Positions 1-9,706 of a stretch of DNA of 17,411 nucleotides are shown here, piece by piece. The position numbers were made by a program, and so were the translations under genes. Source of the DNA: Gloeopeniophorella convolvens (taxonomy: Eukaryota; Basidiomycota; Agaricomycetes; Russulales); NCBI GenBank assembly GCA_022496205.1, contig WTXD01000213.1, positions 1-17,411 on the forward strand. The letters are read 5' to 3'. The notes under the pieces are model-generated. The model was not told the DNA's origin, ran no database searches, and worked only from the letters and a program-made list of their open reading frames with translations. The first letter of the stretch is position 1. Each line of letters starts with the position of its first letter.

Positions 1-890
1 AGGTTGAGTTGCTGATAGTCGCGATCCCGGCCTTCGATCCATCAGCGTTGACTAGGTGCAAGCACCGGGGACCATGCATACATAGAGGAGCACCAACGAA
101 CACGCGATTCGTGACGCGACATATCGCCCTTTGCAATGTTTTAGCATGGGTATCTTGACCCAATCTGTCCATTCAGTAAGCAGCCGAAGCTGCATTCGGC
201 TAGTCTCCACTCACCATCACCAGATACGGGAAGCACATCATCCAGAGAAAGCCATAATCTCATCGCGGAGACCACTGAAAGTGTTGTGAATGTTGCGAGT
301 CAACTTGGTGCGTATGATATGGATATGGTAATGGTCCGTCTTTGACGATGAGATCGAGTGTGTGGTCGGCTGGACCTCTAGTACAGGTGATAAGCGACGG
401 AAAACGAATCGTCAAAAGTGTGGCGTACATCCAAGACCGGCTCGAGGAAAGACAGAACATCATCGGGCGCTCTCCTCATGTCCTCAATGTGCTCAGGAGA
501 TGTAACAAGCACGGTCCATCTCCGGAAAGAAGCAATCTTGAAAAGTCCAGGTTTGTACTGTAAGTTACAATACGGTTTGTCAACTTGCGCCTACAGCCAC
601 TACATTCATCATACGACGAACCTTTGCACAGCCTTCTTCGACCATTCTCTTGCCATCAAATATATAGCGAAGGGCGGAGAAGTAAGACAGGATCGGATCC
701 GAGAAGCCCAAAGTTGGGATGGTGTCGAGCTAATTGCTAATGGTCAGTTACGCAGAGCATCACGGTGGTCAAGCACGCGGGACTGACCAAGGGGTCCCTC
801 CTTCTGTACCAGACAACGAACAAGAAAATCACGGAAAATATACCAGCGAGGAGCGACTCTCTTGAGAAAGACTCATCGGCCATGCTGCGT

Positions 891-908
891 CAGGCCTCAG
901 GCCTCAGG
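891..908. repeat. Short tandem repeat, 7-bp unit CAGGCCT
   Basis: About 2.6 head-to-tail copies of CAGGCCT, seen directly. No function inferred. Confidence 0.6.
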
Positions 909-2092
909 GGTCAAGTTTAGGTTTGGGTAGTGTCGGAGGGTAGGCGGGGGCAGGCGCCGGGAGGGGCAACGAATTTATAGTAACAGTAGACTGTCCCCAC
1001 GGCAGTGCTGCAGGGCGCTGCGGGCGGTCGGCCACGGCCGGTATTAAAACCGAAACCGTACGTAGGCCCTTTTAACACTGCGGGCAAAGTCCAATATACC
1101 CAGGTCGATCGGCGGCTCATGATTGGTTGTATAATTTCCACTTCTCGGGAATACAGGCCAGGGTCTCAATTAAGCGTTCGGTTGCTGATGCCGAGAAACC
1201 CGCCTGCCAACACAAAATGGTGACCCTGTGTCGAGGGCTTAACTTCCTGCTCCGCTCAGGTTATGTCAGACTGGCGTGTATCTGGGAACAACCAGCAGGG
1301 GCCTACGGTTTCGGTTCTAGCTGTAAATCGTTTGATCATGATGGCACTTCGGCTGTCTTTGGATGTGCGCTCTCCCTCATATCGCGAGGTACTACTTGCT
1401 CGCTGAAATCACCCGGGAGCAGCCTGGGACGCGGGACGGCTGGCCTTCTGGCATTCAGAACAATAACTGGATCAAGGAATTAGCTCACCTTTGTGCGCAT
1501 GATGCCAACCAATGGGGGTGATAGCTTACATGCACCCCTTCGAAAAGGTGCGCCAAAGGGTTTGTGTCTCTCCAGCCTTGAAAGGTCTATCCTTTGGATC
1601 GGAGTGACTGGCCGTATGCAAACGGAGATGAGCTTCAGGGTTGAATTGGGCATATCGCCGCCAAGGTCTCGCACGCCGAAGCTCGGAAGTGCTTTTGTAT
1701 CGAGTTGTCCTCGCGCGCTGGCTGGATATTAAAGTTAGATCCGCGACACGTGCAATGGCCACCACCAGCTGGCAGCTGCAGCCAGACCGGGTCCGTCACG
1801 AGCTTGCCGGAGCAAGCTCGAAGGCGTACTCGCACTGCCAGTCGTGTGCAACAGACCACATGGCAGTCGAACATGTGATATGGTATCCTAGTAAGTATGC
1901 TAGCACACGCGACGCTTCAACGTTACGCGTTGTGGCGCGCCCTGACACGGAAATGGCGGCGCCTTGGAATGCTGCGCGTAGATCCAAACTTGAGGGTGAA
2001 TCAATGTCTAACACTCGACCGTGCCTTTCAGATGTCAAGTCGACCGGTTCCTTCGTCTTCGCGGTGACCACCAAACATTGCTCATTCTTTCG

Positions 2093-2119
2093 GGTTGAGG
2101 CTGGTTGAGGCTGGTTGAG
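2093..2119. repeat. Short tandem repeat, 10-bp unit GGTTGAGGCT
   Basis: About 2.7 head-to-tail copies of GGTTGAGGCT, seen directly, in otherwise non-repetitive spacer. Possibly slippage; no function inferred. Confidence 0.7.
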
Positions 2120-2739
2120 CAGTGCCACTGCCTGCCGCTGTATCACTGGGATGTTCTGTCCCGTGTCCCGCCAGTGGGTGTCGATATCTCGGCTCTCAGG
2201 TGACGTGACATCATCTCGTTGAACCTGTTGATAAGGAGCGTGCTCGAATTGAGCTTCAAGATCAAGCCGAAATGAGCCTTGAAGAGCTTGAAGGCCTTCG
2301 AAGTTTTGAACCAAAGATCCGGGAAAGATCGAAAGGGAGCCTACCAAATGGGCGAATTTGCGCGCGTAGGTCAGCACCGCTTCCGCACTCTGAAAAAATC
2401 CATAAATTCAAAGTAATACCGAAGCTCCAGCTTCAACCCAACGCCGAGGGACCAGATATGCCCAGGTGGCCATAGCTCAGGTTGCATATAGCCTTTAGAC
2501 TTGGGCTATTGGTTTTCGTTTTCGTAGCTTAAACAACGACCATCATTAACTTCAACTTCGACCTGGCACTCATGCTTTGTGGCTCCCGAGTAGACGTGTA
2601 TATGCAAGGTTCGGACCCTTAGCATAGCAGGGGCGAGATACATGAAGAGTTGTCGAACAGTGATCGAGAGTGTGATAATACATCTGTTGGAACATGCATA
2701 TATCCGTACGAATAATATGATCCAAGTTCAAAAGAGTCC

Positions 2740-4381
2740 TCAGACGGTCAAGCTGACCTGGTCGTTAGTCGTTTCAAGCTTCGCTGAGCCCGAATGCGAC
2801 CTATTGCTTTCCGGGACCCACTTGACGTTTCCCTGCATCTTTGTTTTGGCGAGCCGCGTCACCACCACGCTCCGTCGGCGTCCGAGGCCTGAAGGATCTT
2901 CAACTCTCGAGCGATCAAGGACTGGCGCTGCGTTCGTAGTCTCCGTGGAGAATGCGCCCTCATATGCGGGGTCGAGGAGAGCGCGCACAGGCGAGTTGGT
3001 TGAAGAAGCGTCGAAGTTGAGAACAGAATTCACAGGAGACTCGTGGTAGACAACTTCAATATGTTGGTTGGTAGTGCGCGCATGCACGTCGAAGGATCCA
3101 CCTGTTCTCGATTTTGAAGTCGACACCAAAGATAAGTCGGCTTCGATGTGCCTAGTCGCATGCATCAGTAAACGAGGCAACCATCATCACACGATAACTA
3201 ACCCATTAGTACTCTTTACAGACACTTTCGTTGTCTTGCCTTTGTCGTCGTTTTTTGCACCGATGCTCACTGAAACGGGTGCGTTCGTTGTTTCTAACGT
3301 GAGGGAGTCCGACGTGTTGAAAACGCCACTAATGGCGCCGTTGGTCGCTCGCACAAGTAGTTCCTTGGCGACGAGACCCTGCGGACGCTTGAGAACTGCA
3401 TAGCAGTGAAAGACAACGAAACTTACTGCTATCTCAATTGGGCTATTCGTTGATTGGAGAGACACTCCACCGAAGCGAAGTGCAGATAGGTCCTCGATAT
3501 GGACGGCGAACTTGGGCAATTCCGCACCAAACGCAGGATAGCTGCGGATCGCGTTACGTTTGGACGGAAGCTCTACGGTGATCAAGAAGCGCAATCTGTC
3601 CTTCTCATATGGTGGGAAGCGTCCACGCCAGGTCGTTGGGGTCTGCACAGCGAGTATGAGCATGCGTAAAAACAAACCGTGACCAATCATGACATACGAA
3701 AATCCCAACACCCTTCTGTCCACCTCGTCGGCTAAGCTTGCAAGAACTTGCACGAGAAAGGGCCTCGGCGTCACTATGATGGACGAAGACTTGGACGGTC
3801 ACGTCTGTTGCCTTGCTCGATTCGGTCACGTACAACTCGCCGGCTGCGAGGTCACCGCGGGAGACGAGGAAAAGCGCATCCGCATTGGCAGGGAGAGTGA
3901 ACTGGGCCTGTGACCAATATCCGGAGTGGAAGTTGAACTCCCGAAGACGCGGGTGGGCGCGGTCGGACGCGCTGACCCACAATACGCAATCGTCGATGTC
4001 ACCGTCCTTGTATGTGGGGGGCCTATATCATCCTTGATGGTGCTCTGATCAACATCGTTCGCATCTCAGGGCGCGCAGAGAACGTGTATGAGGACTCACC
4101 CATCGTCTATGGCGCCCAGTCACCACGTCAATGAAGGAAGATATGAAGATACCGATGAGGGCCCAGATGAGGACAGCAACCAAGAATGCTTTAATGAAGC
4201 GTCTGTGGGCAGGTTCTCGGGGTAGCAGAGAGTCTTCAGTAGGGATGGGTATGTATCTCGAAGTGCTCTGATAGTCGTTGTACGCAGGCGGAGGAGGGGC
4301 TGGCTCCGCTTCGGGTGCCTGCTGAGGCGGAGTAGAGGCATTGCCCTTGCGTAACGGCGCGTTCTCGTCCGGGACGATCAT
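2740..4381 (-). CDS. Type II membrane protein with Thr-Asn repeat (DUF4097/adhesin-like) domain
   Basis: Five exons on the minus strand: 4100-4381, 3698-4006, 3427-3642, 3203-3378, 2740-3151; about 464 residues. The first acceptor (4007, CAAG) is the least certain; the other junctions are canonical and keep frame. Residues 1-60 are a Pro-rich, probably cytosolic tail with PPAY at 31-34. One hydrophobic segment lies at about 66-84 (FIKAFLVAVLIWALIGIFIS), so a type II anchor without signal peptide is likely. The C-terminal half carries eight x-T-N units, with Asn near 263, 282, 301, 327, 356, 380, 401 and 457, each followed by a short beta-strand-like stretch. That pattern recalls the DUF4097/putative adhesin repeat common in basidiomycete hypothetical proteins; this assignment is from memory of the pattern. 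Function unknown; an extracytosolic beta-repeat domain is inferred. It is divergent from the polygalacturonase gene. Confidence 0.8.
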
Positions 4382-5117
4382 GAAGGAAAGCAAAGAGTGG
4401 GAGGTGCGGGCGCAAAGGGGCTGACAACGGCCGCACTGTGTTGGAGATATTTATCAAGAGGAATGGAGGAGCGCCCAGAGCATGTGGAGCGCACTGCGCA
4501 ACTGCTGCGCAGCTCGCAGCACCTATATCGAGTGGCGGAAGACGTCCAAAGCAGGGAATACTTGCTACTTCCGGAAGCCGATCAGTCGTCGGCCCCGAGT
4601 CGCGGGACCTTCCGGGCTCTTCCCAGCAGCCAGCCTCTGGCAAGACTCCACCACTGCCACTCCAAGCCGTCGTCACCTCAGGCCCACAGTGCTCTGCCAT
4701 TGAATATCTCTTCTAGAATCTAGCAACACCAATGGTCGATTTCGCGAGGTGGATTCTCCTAAACCTCCAACTGTTGCTAAATCTAGCCACCGTCGCACGT
4801 ATGGCCTTTGCTACGTCTATCACATCGCTCCGAACTTGGCTGGCGCTAGGATTCTGGTCTTCGAGTCCAGATGCAGCAGCAGCATACAATGCCAGCGCCC
4901 CCCATTAGCTCTGGTCACGCAATCGTGAACCTTCGTATGATTGAAAGCATCCATTGTGCGACATGAACCACACCCGTTTAGCACGTGCAAGCATCGCTCA
5001 TACGCAAGGCTATTGAGGTATAAACATAGACGGTCAGCTGACTTCCCTGGGCTTCATGATTTCCCCCAGAGAAGACGATACATGCGTCATGAGTTGAAGA
5101 CCTGTGATCATGGAATG

Positions 5118-5146
5118 CCCCACGGGCCGTTGCTCTCTATGTGGGG
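5118..5146. promoter_or_regulatory. Pair of CreA/Mig1-like carbon-repression sites
   Basis: CCCCAC at 5118-5123 and GTGGGG at 5141-5146 match the SYGGRG consensus of the CreA/Mig1 repressor in opposite orientations, 91-119 bp before the polygalacturonase ATG and just before its TATA box. CreA repression of pectinase genes is well known in fungi. The motif is short, so function here is inference. Confidence 0.35.
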
Positions 5147-5183
5147 CTACATGCAGAAGCAGGCTTCAATGCTTGCTCCTTGC

Positions 5184-5189
5184 TATAAA
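5184..5189 (+). promoter_or_regulatory. TATA box of the polygalacturonase gene
   Basis: TATAAA (followed by GG) lies 48 bp before the ATG at 5237, a plausible core promoter position for a fungal gene with a short leader. Confidence 0.5.
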
Positions 5190-5236
5190 GGATTCGGATT
5201 GTTGTTTGCCACCCCAGAAACAGTGTTAGCAGTACC

Positions 5237-7048
5237 ATGTTAGGCGGCATCTTGTGTGTACTTTTTCTCGCAGCTGTTCTGGACTCCCCGCTTTCCGGTG
5301 CAACGCATTTACCATCCTGCTCACTTTCGCCGAGTGGGGGTGATGATGGACCCGCTTTCCTTGAAGCTGTCCGAGCTTGCAGCACGGTCTCAGTCCCTAA
5401 AAGCAAAACCATCAAGATCGCATCTCGGCTCAACATGACAAATCTCAAGAATAAGCACATCGTTCGTCAATTTGCCGCCTCTTGCTGACCTCCTACCCCA
5501 AACAAGTGCACTCACCGAGGCTTGACAGAGCATACAAGGGGCTGTCAAGTTTAGTGACGACCTTGAGTATTGGGGTGGGGTACGTCGCCGTTGATGACTG
5601 CGCAACATGACAGCGCACCGAGCGTGAGCACTGCTTCAGAACGCGTTCTCGTTCGCTTTTCAGAACCAGTCAACGTTCTGGCTACTTGGTGGACAGAATA
5701 TTCTACTGGATGGAGGAGGGACGCTCGACGGCTCCGGCCAGGTACGGTCTTACAGTCCTACACTGGGTCTACATGACGCGCATCTCACACGGAACACAGG
5801 CTTGGTATGATGGATTGTAGGCCTCACTTTCTTTTGTGGGAGTCCGTGAGACCCTACGGCGCTGACTATCAGCCAGCGCGAAGAACAGCTCACTCGTCCG
5901 ACCCATCATTCTCACCGTATTCGAAGGTGACAACGTCGCCATCCAGAACATCAAACTACTGAATAGCCCTGAGTGGAACAACCTGGTTTGCAGCTTAGCC
6001 CACGTCATGGCTGACGACTGTTGACCTTTTCTCTACAGGTCTACCAAAGTCGGAACGTTGTATACGCGAACATACACATTAACTCACAATCAACCTCCGA
6101 GAATAATGCTGCCAATACAGATGGATGGGACATCTACCGCAGCGACAAGGTCGTCATCAGAGATTCGGTTATCAACAACGGAGACGATTGTGTTTCCTTC
6201 AAACCAAGTGTGTGGCCTCTTATGGTTCTACGCGCCTAGTGAACTCGTTCAGATGCTACCAACATCTTGGTGTCAAATCTACATTGTAACGGCTCTCAGT
6301 AAGCCATGCCCTCACCTCTTCGTGATTATAAACATATTCTACGTATACAGCGGGATTTCTGTCGGCTCCTTGGGACAATATCCTGGGATTTTCGACATTG
6401 TCGAGAACGTCCGTGCCACGTATGTCACCCGTGCCCTTTCAATTTCCGAAGATGCTGACACCTTGCCTAATCGTGTAGAGACATAGTGATGTCCAACGCA
6501 GAGAATGGAGCACGCATCAAAGCATGGGCAGGGCCAAATGTAGGAAGCGGGATAGTGAAGAACATCACCTTCACCCGATTCCGCGAGACGAACGTCGACA
6601 ACCCTATCATCATCGACCAGGTAATCGCACTCTTATATCTGTTTTCTCTAAGGGCCGACTCCAGCCCATTAGTGTTACGAGACGGACGCGTCAGTGTGTG
6701 CGGAGTTCCCCTCGAACACCCTTATACAAGACGTCTGGTTTGACAGGTGGGCATTGTTAGCCGACCCCGACCGAATCGTCATATCCTTACGAAGTTCTAC
6801 AGCATCTCCGGGACATCCTCTGGAAAAGAGAAAGCACAAGTTGCGTCACTGTCGTGTTCTCCGGACAGTCGCTGCAGTGACATCAACGTCAACGACATAA
6901 CCCTCTCGTGCGTCCGCACCAGGTCGCCTGCCCTCACACTAATTCTGTCGACAGGCCACCATCCGGGAGCGCCACATACAGCTGCCAGAACGTGAATCTA
7001 ACAGGAAACGCAGCAACGCTTTTCGGAGCTTGCGCCAACACTGGGTGA
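5237..7048 (+). CDS. Secreted polygalacturonase, glycoside hydrolase family 28 (exo-type likely)
   Basis: Hydrolyses alpha-1,4-galacturonosyl bonds of pectin outside the cell. Twelve exons: 5237-5461, 5529-5579, 5640-5741, 5800-5816, 5877-5985, 6039-6207, 6253-6298, 6351-6419, 6479-6620, 6673-6746, 6803-6907, 6955-7048. All introns are GT-AG and phase-consistent, giving 400 residues, normal for GH28. Residues 1-22 form a signal peptide. The GH28 motifs are complete: NTDGWD at 194-199 (catalytic Asp 196), GDDCVS at 216-221 (Asp 217/218), SHGIS at 239-243 (His 240) and RIK at 275-277. The spacing and sequence NGDDCVSFKPN resemble fungal exopolygalacturonases, but exo versus endo is inferred. 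The C terminus has conserved Cys residues (CYE, CSPD, YSCQNVNLTGNA). Exon 4 is only 17 nt. TATA and CreA-like sites lie upstream. No break was found, so the gene looks functional. Confidence 0.93.
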
Positions 7049-7755
7049 CCTCGCACCTGACTGAAAAAAAGGAGGCGATGTTGGCGTTTTGGAGACAGCG
7101 CCCGTTGTGATGGTTCCCTCGCACGGAACTCGTGGTACTCTGTTTCGGACCTTGCTTTGCTGTAGAATTTATCAGGTTTGTTCTGAGCATCGTACAAGCG
7201 CCCCGGTACCCTATGTCACAGTGTCCGAATCCGACGAGCCCGACCCACCTAAGCGCTTCCTTTATTTGAAGGGTTTCTTATGTAGGGTTGGTTCAACGAG
7301 TAACGTACCCATGACCGCGCGGGTCCTCACAAACACCCATCCAACTGGTAGTGGCAGTGCCAAGGCTGTGGCTGATCAAATTCAGACTCGAACCGCGACC
7401 TACATTGCACTCCACACAGAGCCCCTCGACACCTTGCTTCAGAGCCTGTTACTCTGCCCCAACCACGCGCAAGTTTAGTACGCCGATGCCCCAGGATTCG
7501 CTCGCCTCGCAAAAACCCCGGTTGCTTTCATAAATTTGTCATCGTACGCAATCTTGAATGGAGAAACCCCTGCTGCTGATAAAGCATCGTACCCGCGCAC
7601 TCAGATTTATTTGAGATCACCGGCGATCGCAGCCCGCAACACTGTTCATGTAACGCTTGGTTTCCTATAAAATCAAGTTTCTGGCATGCTCCTTCCGCTC
7701 AACGCACCTCTGCCGCGCCCCTTACTCGTCCGTCCCAATCGCTAGCTCGCGAGAT
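7049..7755. other. Intergenic region between polygalacturonase and first GNAT gene
   Basis: The left part should be the polygalacturonase 3' UTR (an A7 run lies just after the stop), the right part the promoter of the acetyltransferase gene. Open frames at 7089-7478 and its antisense at 7327-7512 show no family resemblance or intron pattern; I see no gene. Confidence 0.55.
7666..7672 (+). promoter_or_regulatory. TATA box of the first GNAT gene
   Basis: TATAAAA lies 83 bp upstream of the ATG at 7756, with a pyrimidine-rich stretch between them. It supports 7756 as the true start, because the upstream open frame contains no other ATG. Confidence 0.5.
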
Positions 7756-8511
7756 ATGAGCTTCACAAACTCATGCGAGCCAAGCCGCGAGCCAGAGCTC
7801 CTTCGCGGATACTATGGTCCGGACCCCTACGACATCAATTGGGCCTTTCCGCTGCACGAGGCGACTCTCGAATCGGAGCGCGTCAAGCTGACGCCGTTCA
7901 TCCCTTCCACCCACGCCGAGGAATACATGAAGCAGTACAACGAGCACCCAAACCTGCACCGCTGGATCCCGCTCGACCTGCGCAGCACGGACCACCTGCT
8001 GACGACGGTCGAGGTCATGGTGCGGCGCCAGCCGGGCTGGCTGCTCTTCGCCATCCATGACAAGACGCGCGGCGGCGCTTACGCGGGCGTGATCGGCCTC
8101 GTGCAGGCGTCCGCGCACACGCTGTCCGTCGAGATCGGCTGGGTCCTCGTCTTCCCCGCGTTCCAGCGCACGCACGTCGCGCCGAACGCCGTCGGGCTGC
8201 TCCTGCAGTATTGCCTCGAGGTACCCGACGCGGCGCGCCCGGGCCTGGGCATGCGGCGCGTGCAGTGGACCGCGAATACGAGAAACATGCCGTCCATCGG
8301 CGCGGCGAAGCGCATGGGTTTCAAAGAGGAGGGCACGATGCGCTGGTCGTGGGTGCTCCCTGAGGGAAAGGAGGGCAACGGGATCCCTATACGACAAGGA
8401 GATCCTCGGAGGCTCAACCCCGGCCGCGACAGTACCATCTTATCTGTGTGCGCCGATGACTGGGAGAACGGTGGTCGGGAACACGTACAGCAGGTGATCG
8501 ACCGCCCATAA
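7756..8511 (+). CDS. GNAT-family N-acetyltransferase (RimJ/RimL-like), paralog 1
   Basis: Intronless, 251 residues. The fold is that of RimJ/RimL-type GNAT enzymes, which move the acetyl group of acetyl-CoA to an amino group of a protein or small molecule; the substrate is unknown. Visible landmarks are LESERVKLTPFIPSTHAEEY (about residues 34-53, strand beta1), GWLLFAIHDK and GVIGLV (beta2-beta3 hairpin), EIGWVLVFPAFQRTHVAPNA (beta4 and the acetyl-CoA loop, with the canonical Q-x-x-G-x-G/A replaced by a QRTHVA version usual in this subfamily), and AAKRMGFKEEGTMRW (helix alpha4, beta6). The start at 7756 is the first ATG in frame and aligns with the neighbour. Codon use is strongly GC-ending, unlike paralog 2 at 8766-9554, with which it is tail to tail. 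A long antisense frame here is a by-product of GC bias. Confidence 0.88.
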   Translation: MSFTNSCEPSREPELLRGYYGPDPYDINWAFPLHEATLESERVKLTPFIPSTHAEEYMKQYNEHPNLHRWIPLDLRSTDHLLTTVEVMVRRQPGWLLFAIHDKTRGGAYAGVIGLVQASAHTLSVEIGWVLVFPAFQRTHVAPNAVGLLLQYCLEVPDAARPGLGMRRVQWTANTRNMPSIGAAKRMGFKEEGTMRWSWVLPEGKEGNGIPIRQGDPRRLNPGRDSTILSVCADDWENGGREHVQQVIDRP

Positions 8512-8765
8512 GATTCGTTACTATCCGAGTCTTGTGGGGAGCGAACACAGTAAGTGATCTGTTATGATACCTCACAGTTTGGCTAATTGGAAGAAGTCGA
8601 ACCCGCGCCACAGAACGATGATGGAAGGCCCGAGATGAAGGGATACTGGTATCCCGCAGGGCACGAATGAATGCACATTCAATGTCGTACGTGAACAAGG
8701 GACTTGGGACCACTGATGTACCCGACCACCATCTTCTCAGGCCCGCGGCTCCTCCCACATTCCTC

Positions 8766-9554
8766 CTAGACAATTCTGTCAAGTAGACCTACGCGTTGAC
8801 TATGTCTGGCGATCGATGACCTTGTCAACATGCTCTCTGCCCCCTTTTCCCAGTCGTCCGCGCAGAATGACAGATACTTGTTGTCCCGCGCCGGTCGTCC
8901 AGTCGGGTCGCCCTCCCGGGGCTGAGACCCATTGCCTTCCTTGCCTTCAGGGAGAATCCAGTGCCAGCGGAGGGTACCCTCTGGCTTGAACCCCATTCGA
9001 GTGGCGGTGTTGAACGACGCCGCGTTGTATGAGTGTGTGACCCACTGCACACGGCGCAGCCCAAGGCCGGGGTGCGGCGCTGTAGGAAGCTCCAAACTGT
9101 AGCGCAGAAGTATGCCAACCGCATTGGATGTGACGTAGGTACGATGGTATGCCTTGAACATGACCACATATCCGATTTCTGTGGACAGGTTGGCGGGTTC
9201 GGTCTTGATGAGGCCTATGATGCCTGCCATCTTGCCGCCACTCGCCTTGTCTATGACTGCAAATAAAACCCAGCCTGGGTCGCGCCTCACGCCCAGCTCG
9301 AACCATCGCACGAGTTGGTCAAAGGATGTGAAGTTGAAGGATATGAAGCGGTGCAACTCGGGTGTCTGCTGGAGCTGGTCCCAGTACTCCTTGGCATGGA
9401 TCGCCGGAATGAACGGTGTGAGTTTGACACGCTCCGTTTCCAGGTAACGTTCGTCTATGGGGAGCGAGAAGTTGATGTCATATGGGTCCGGGCCAAGGTA
9501 CTCGCTGGGCAGTTGGGGATCCTCCGGACTCTTGTATGAATTGATGTACGCCAT
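8766..9554 (-). CDS. GNAT-family N-acetyltransferase, paralog 2, C terminus frameshifted
   Basis: Intronless on the minus strand, 262 residues as read. It matches the gene at 7756-8511 along its length (108 of 190 aligned core residues identical by eye), sharing GPDPYDIN, ERVKLTPFI, a SNAVGILL segment, PGLGLRRVQW, RMGFKPEGT and LPEGKEGNG, so the same acetyl-CoA-dependent chemistry is expected, on an unknown substrate. Identity stops at ADDWEKG. One extra G in the five-G run (plus strand C5 at 8840-8844) would restore GGREHVDKVIDRQ and a stop at 8800-8802, giving 251 residues, exactly paralog 1's length. The present tail from AESMLTRSS to 8766 is therefore probably an artefact or recent mutation; it lies after the catalytic domain. 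An upstream exon cannot be ruled out because the frame stays open from a TTTTTCTAG acceptor-like site at 9600. Confidence 0.85.
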   Translation of the reverse strand: MAYINSYKSPEDPQLPSEYLGPDPYDINFSLPIDERYLETERVKLTPFIPAIHAKEYWDQLQQTPELHRFISFNFTSFDQLVRWFELGVRRDPGWVLFAVIDKASGGKMAGIIGLIKTEPANLSTEIGYVVMFKAYHRTYVTSNAVGILLRYSLELPTAPHPGLGLRRVQWVTHSYNAASFNTATRMGFKPEGTLRWHWILPEGKEGNGSQPREGDPTGRPARDNKYLSFCADDWEKGAESMLTRSSIARHSQRVGLLDRIV

Positions 9555-9706
9555 GATGTCTGGGACTGGGGGCGGACTGTCTTTTGCGTCGGCGAAGAAC
9601 TAGAAAAAGATATGTTTTATGGCCCCGGTGGTGACTCGACTCAACGCAAGCGCGCCATGGCGCAAGGGCCCGGGGTGAGACGGAGCTCCGTCGCTGTCTC
9701 GTCAAA

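Larger units (their letters stand above)
1..2739. other. Gene-free stretch, no supportable coding region
   Basis: I see no gene here. Open frames on both strands are short or lack an ATG; the longest, about 193 codons on the minus strand at 1796-2377, opens at GTG and resembles no family I know. No recognisable splice series links the frames, and I found no tRNA, rRNA or transposase signature. Base composition is more balanced than in the neighbouring genes. Two short direct tandem repeats lie inside (891-908 and 2093-2119). The part next to 2740 probably carries the 3' UTR of the minus-strand membrane protein gene. Decayed transposon or an unrecognised rapidly evolving gene cannot be excluded. 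Confidence 0.5.
4382..5236. other. Divergent intergenic region between membrane protein and polygalacturonase
   Basis: This 855-bp spacer separates two divergently transcribed start codons (4381 minus, 5237 plus), so it should hold both promoters. On the polygalacturonase side a TATA element and two CreA/Mig1-like motifs are visible. On the other side I see no clear TATA box. Small open frames in 4397-4723 occur in several frames at once and look like chance; no coding gene is supported. Confidence 0.6.

Noticed and set aside
342..786. Two overlapping plus-strand frames near the left edge
   Set aside because: No recognised family and no splice links; one has a helix-like stretch (QDRLEERQNI) but that alone is not evidence of a gene.
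1796..2377. 193-codon minus-strand open frame
   Set aside because: It opens at GTG without an ATG near its start, has no known domain or intron support, and a long frame also exists on the opposite strand, so low stop density is the simpler explanation.
2470..2625. tRNA-like A-box (TAGCTCAGGTTG) and B-box-like GGTTCGGACCC
   Set aside because: The boxes are about 140 bp apart and no cloverleaf or acceptor stem can be drawn.
4397..4723. Several overlapping plus-strand small ORFs before the polygalacturonase
   Set aside because: All three frames are open over the same bases, none shows a family signature, and the stretch is the promoter zone of the minus-strand gene.
7771..8397. 208-codon antisense frame under GNAT paralog 1
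   Set aside because: Arg/Ala/His-rich shadow produced by GC-ending codons of the real gene; no domain.
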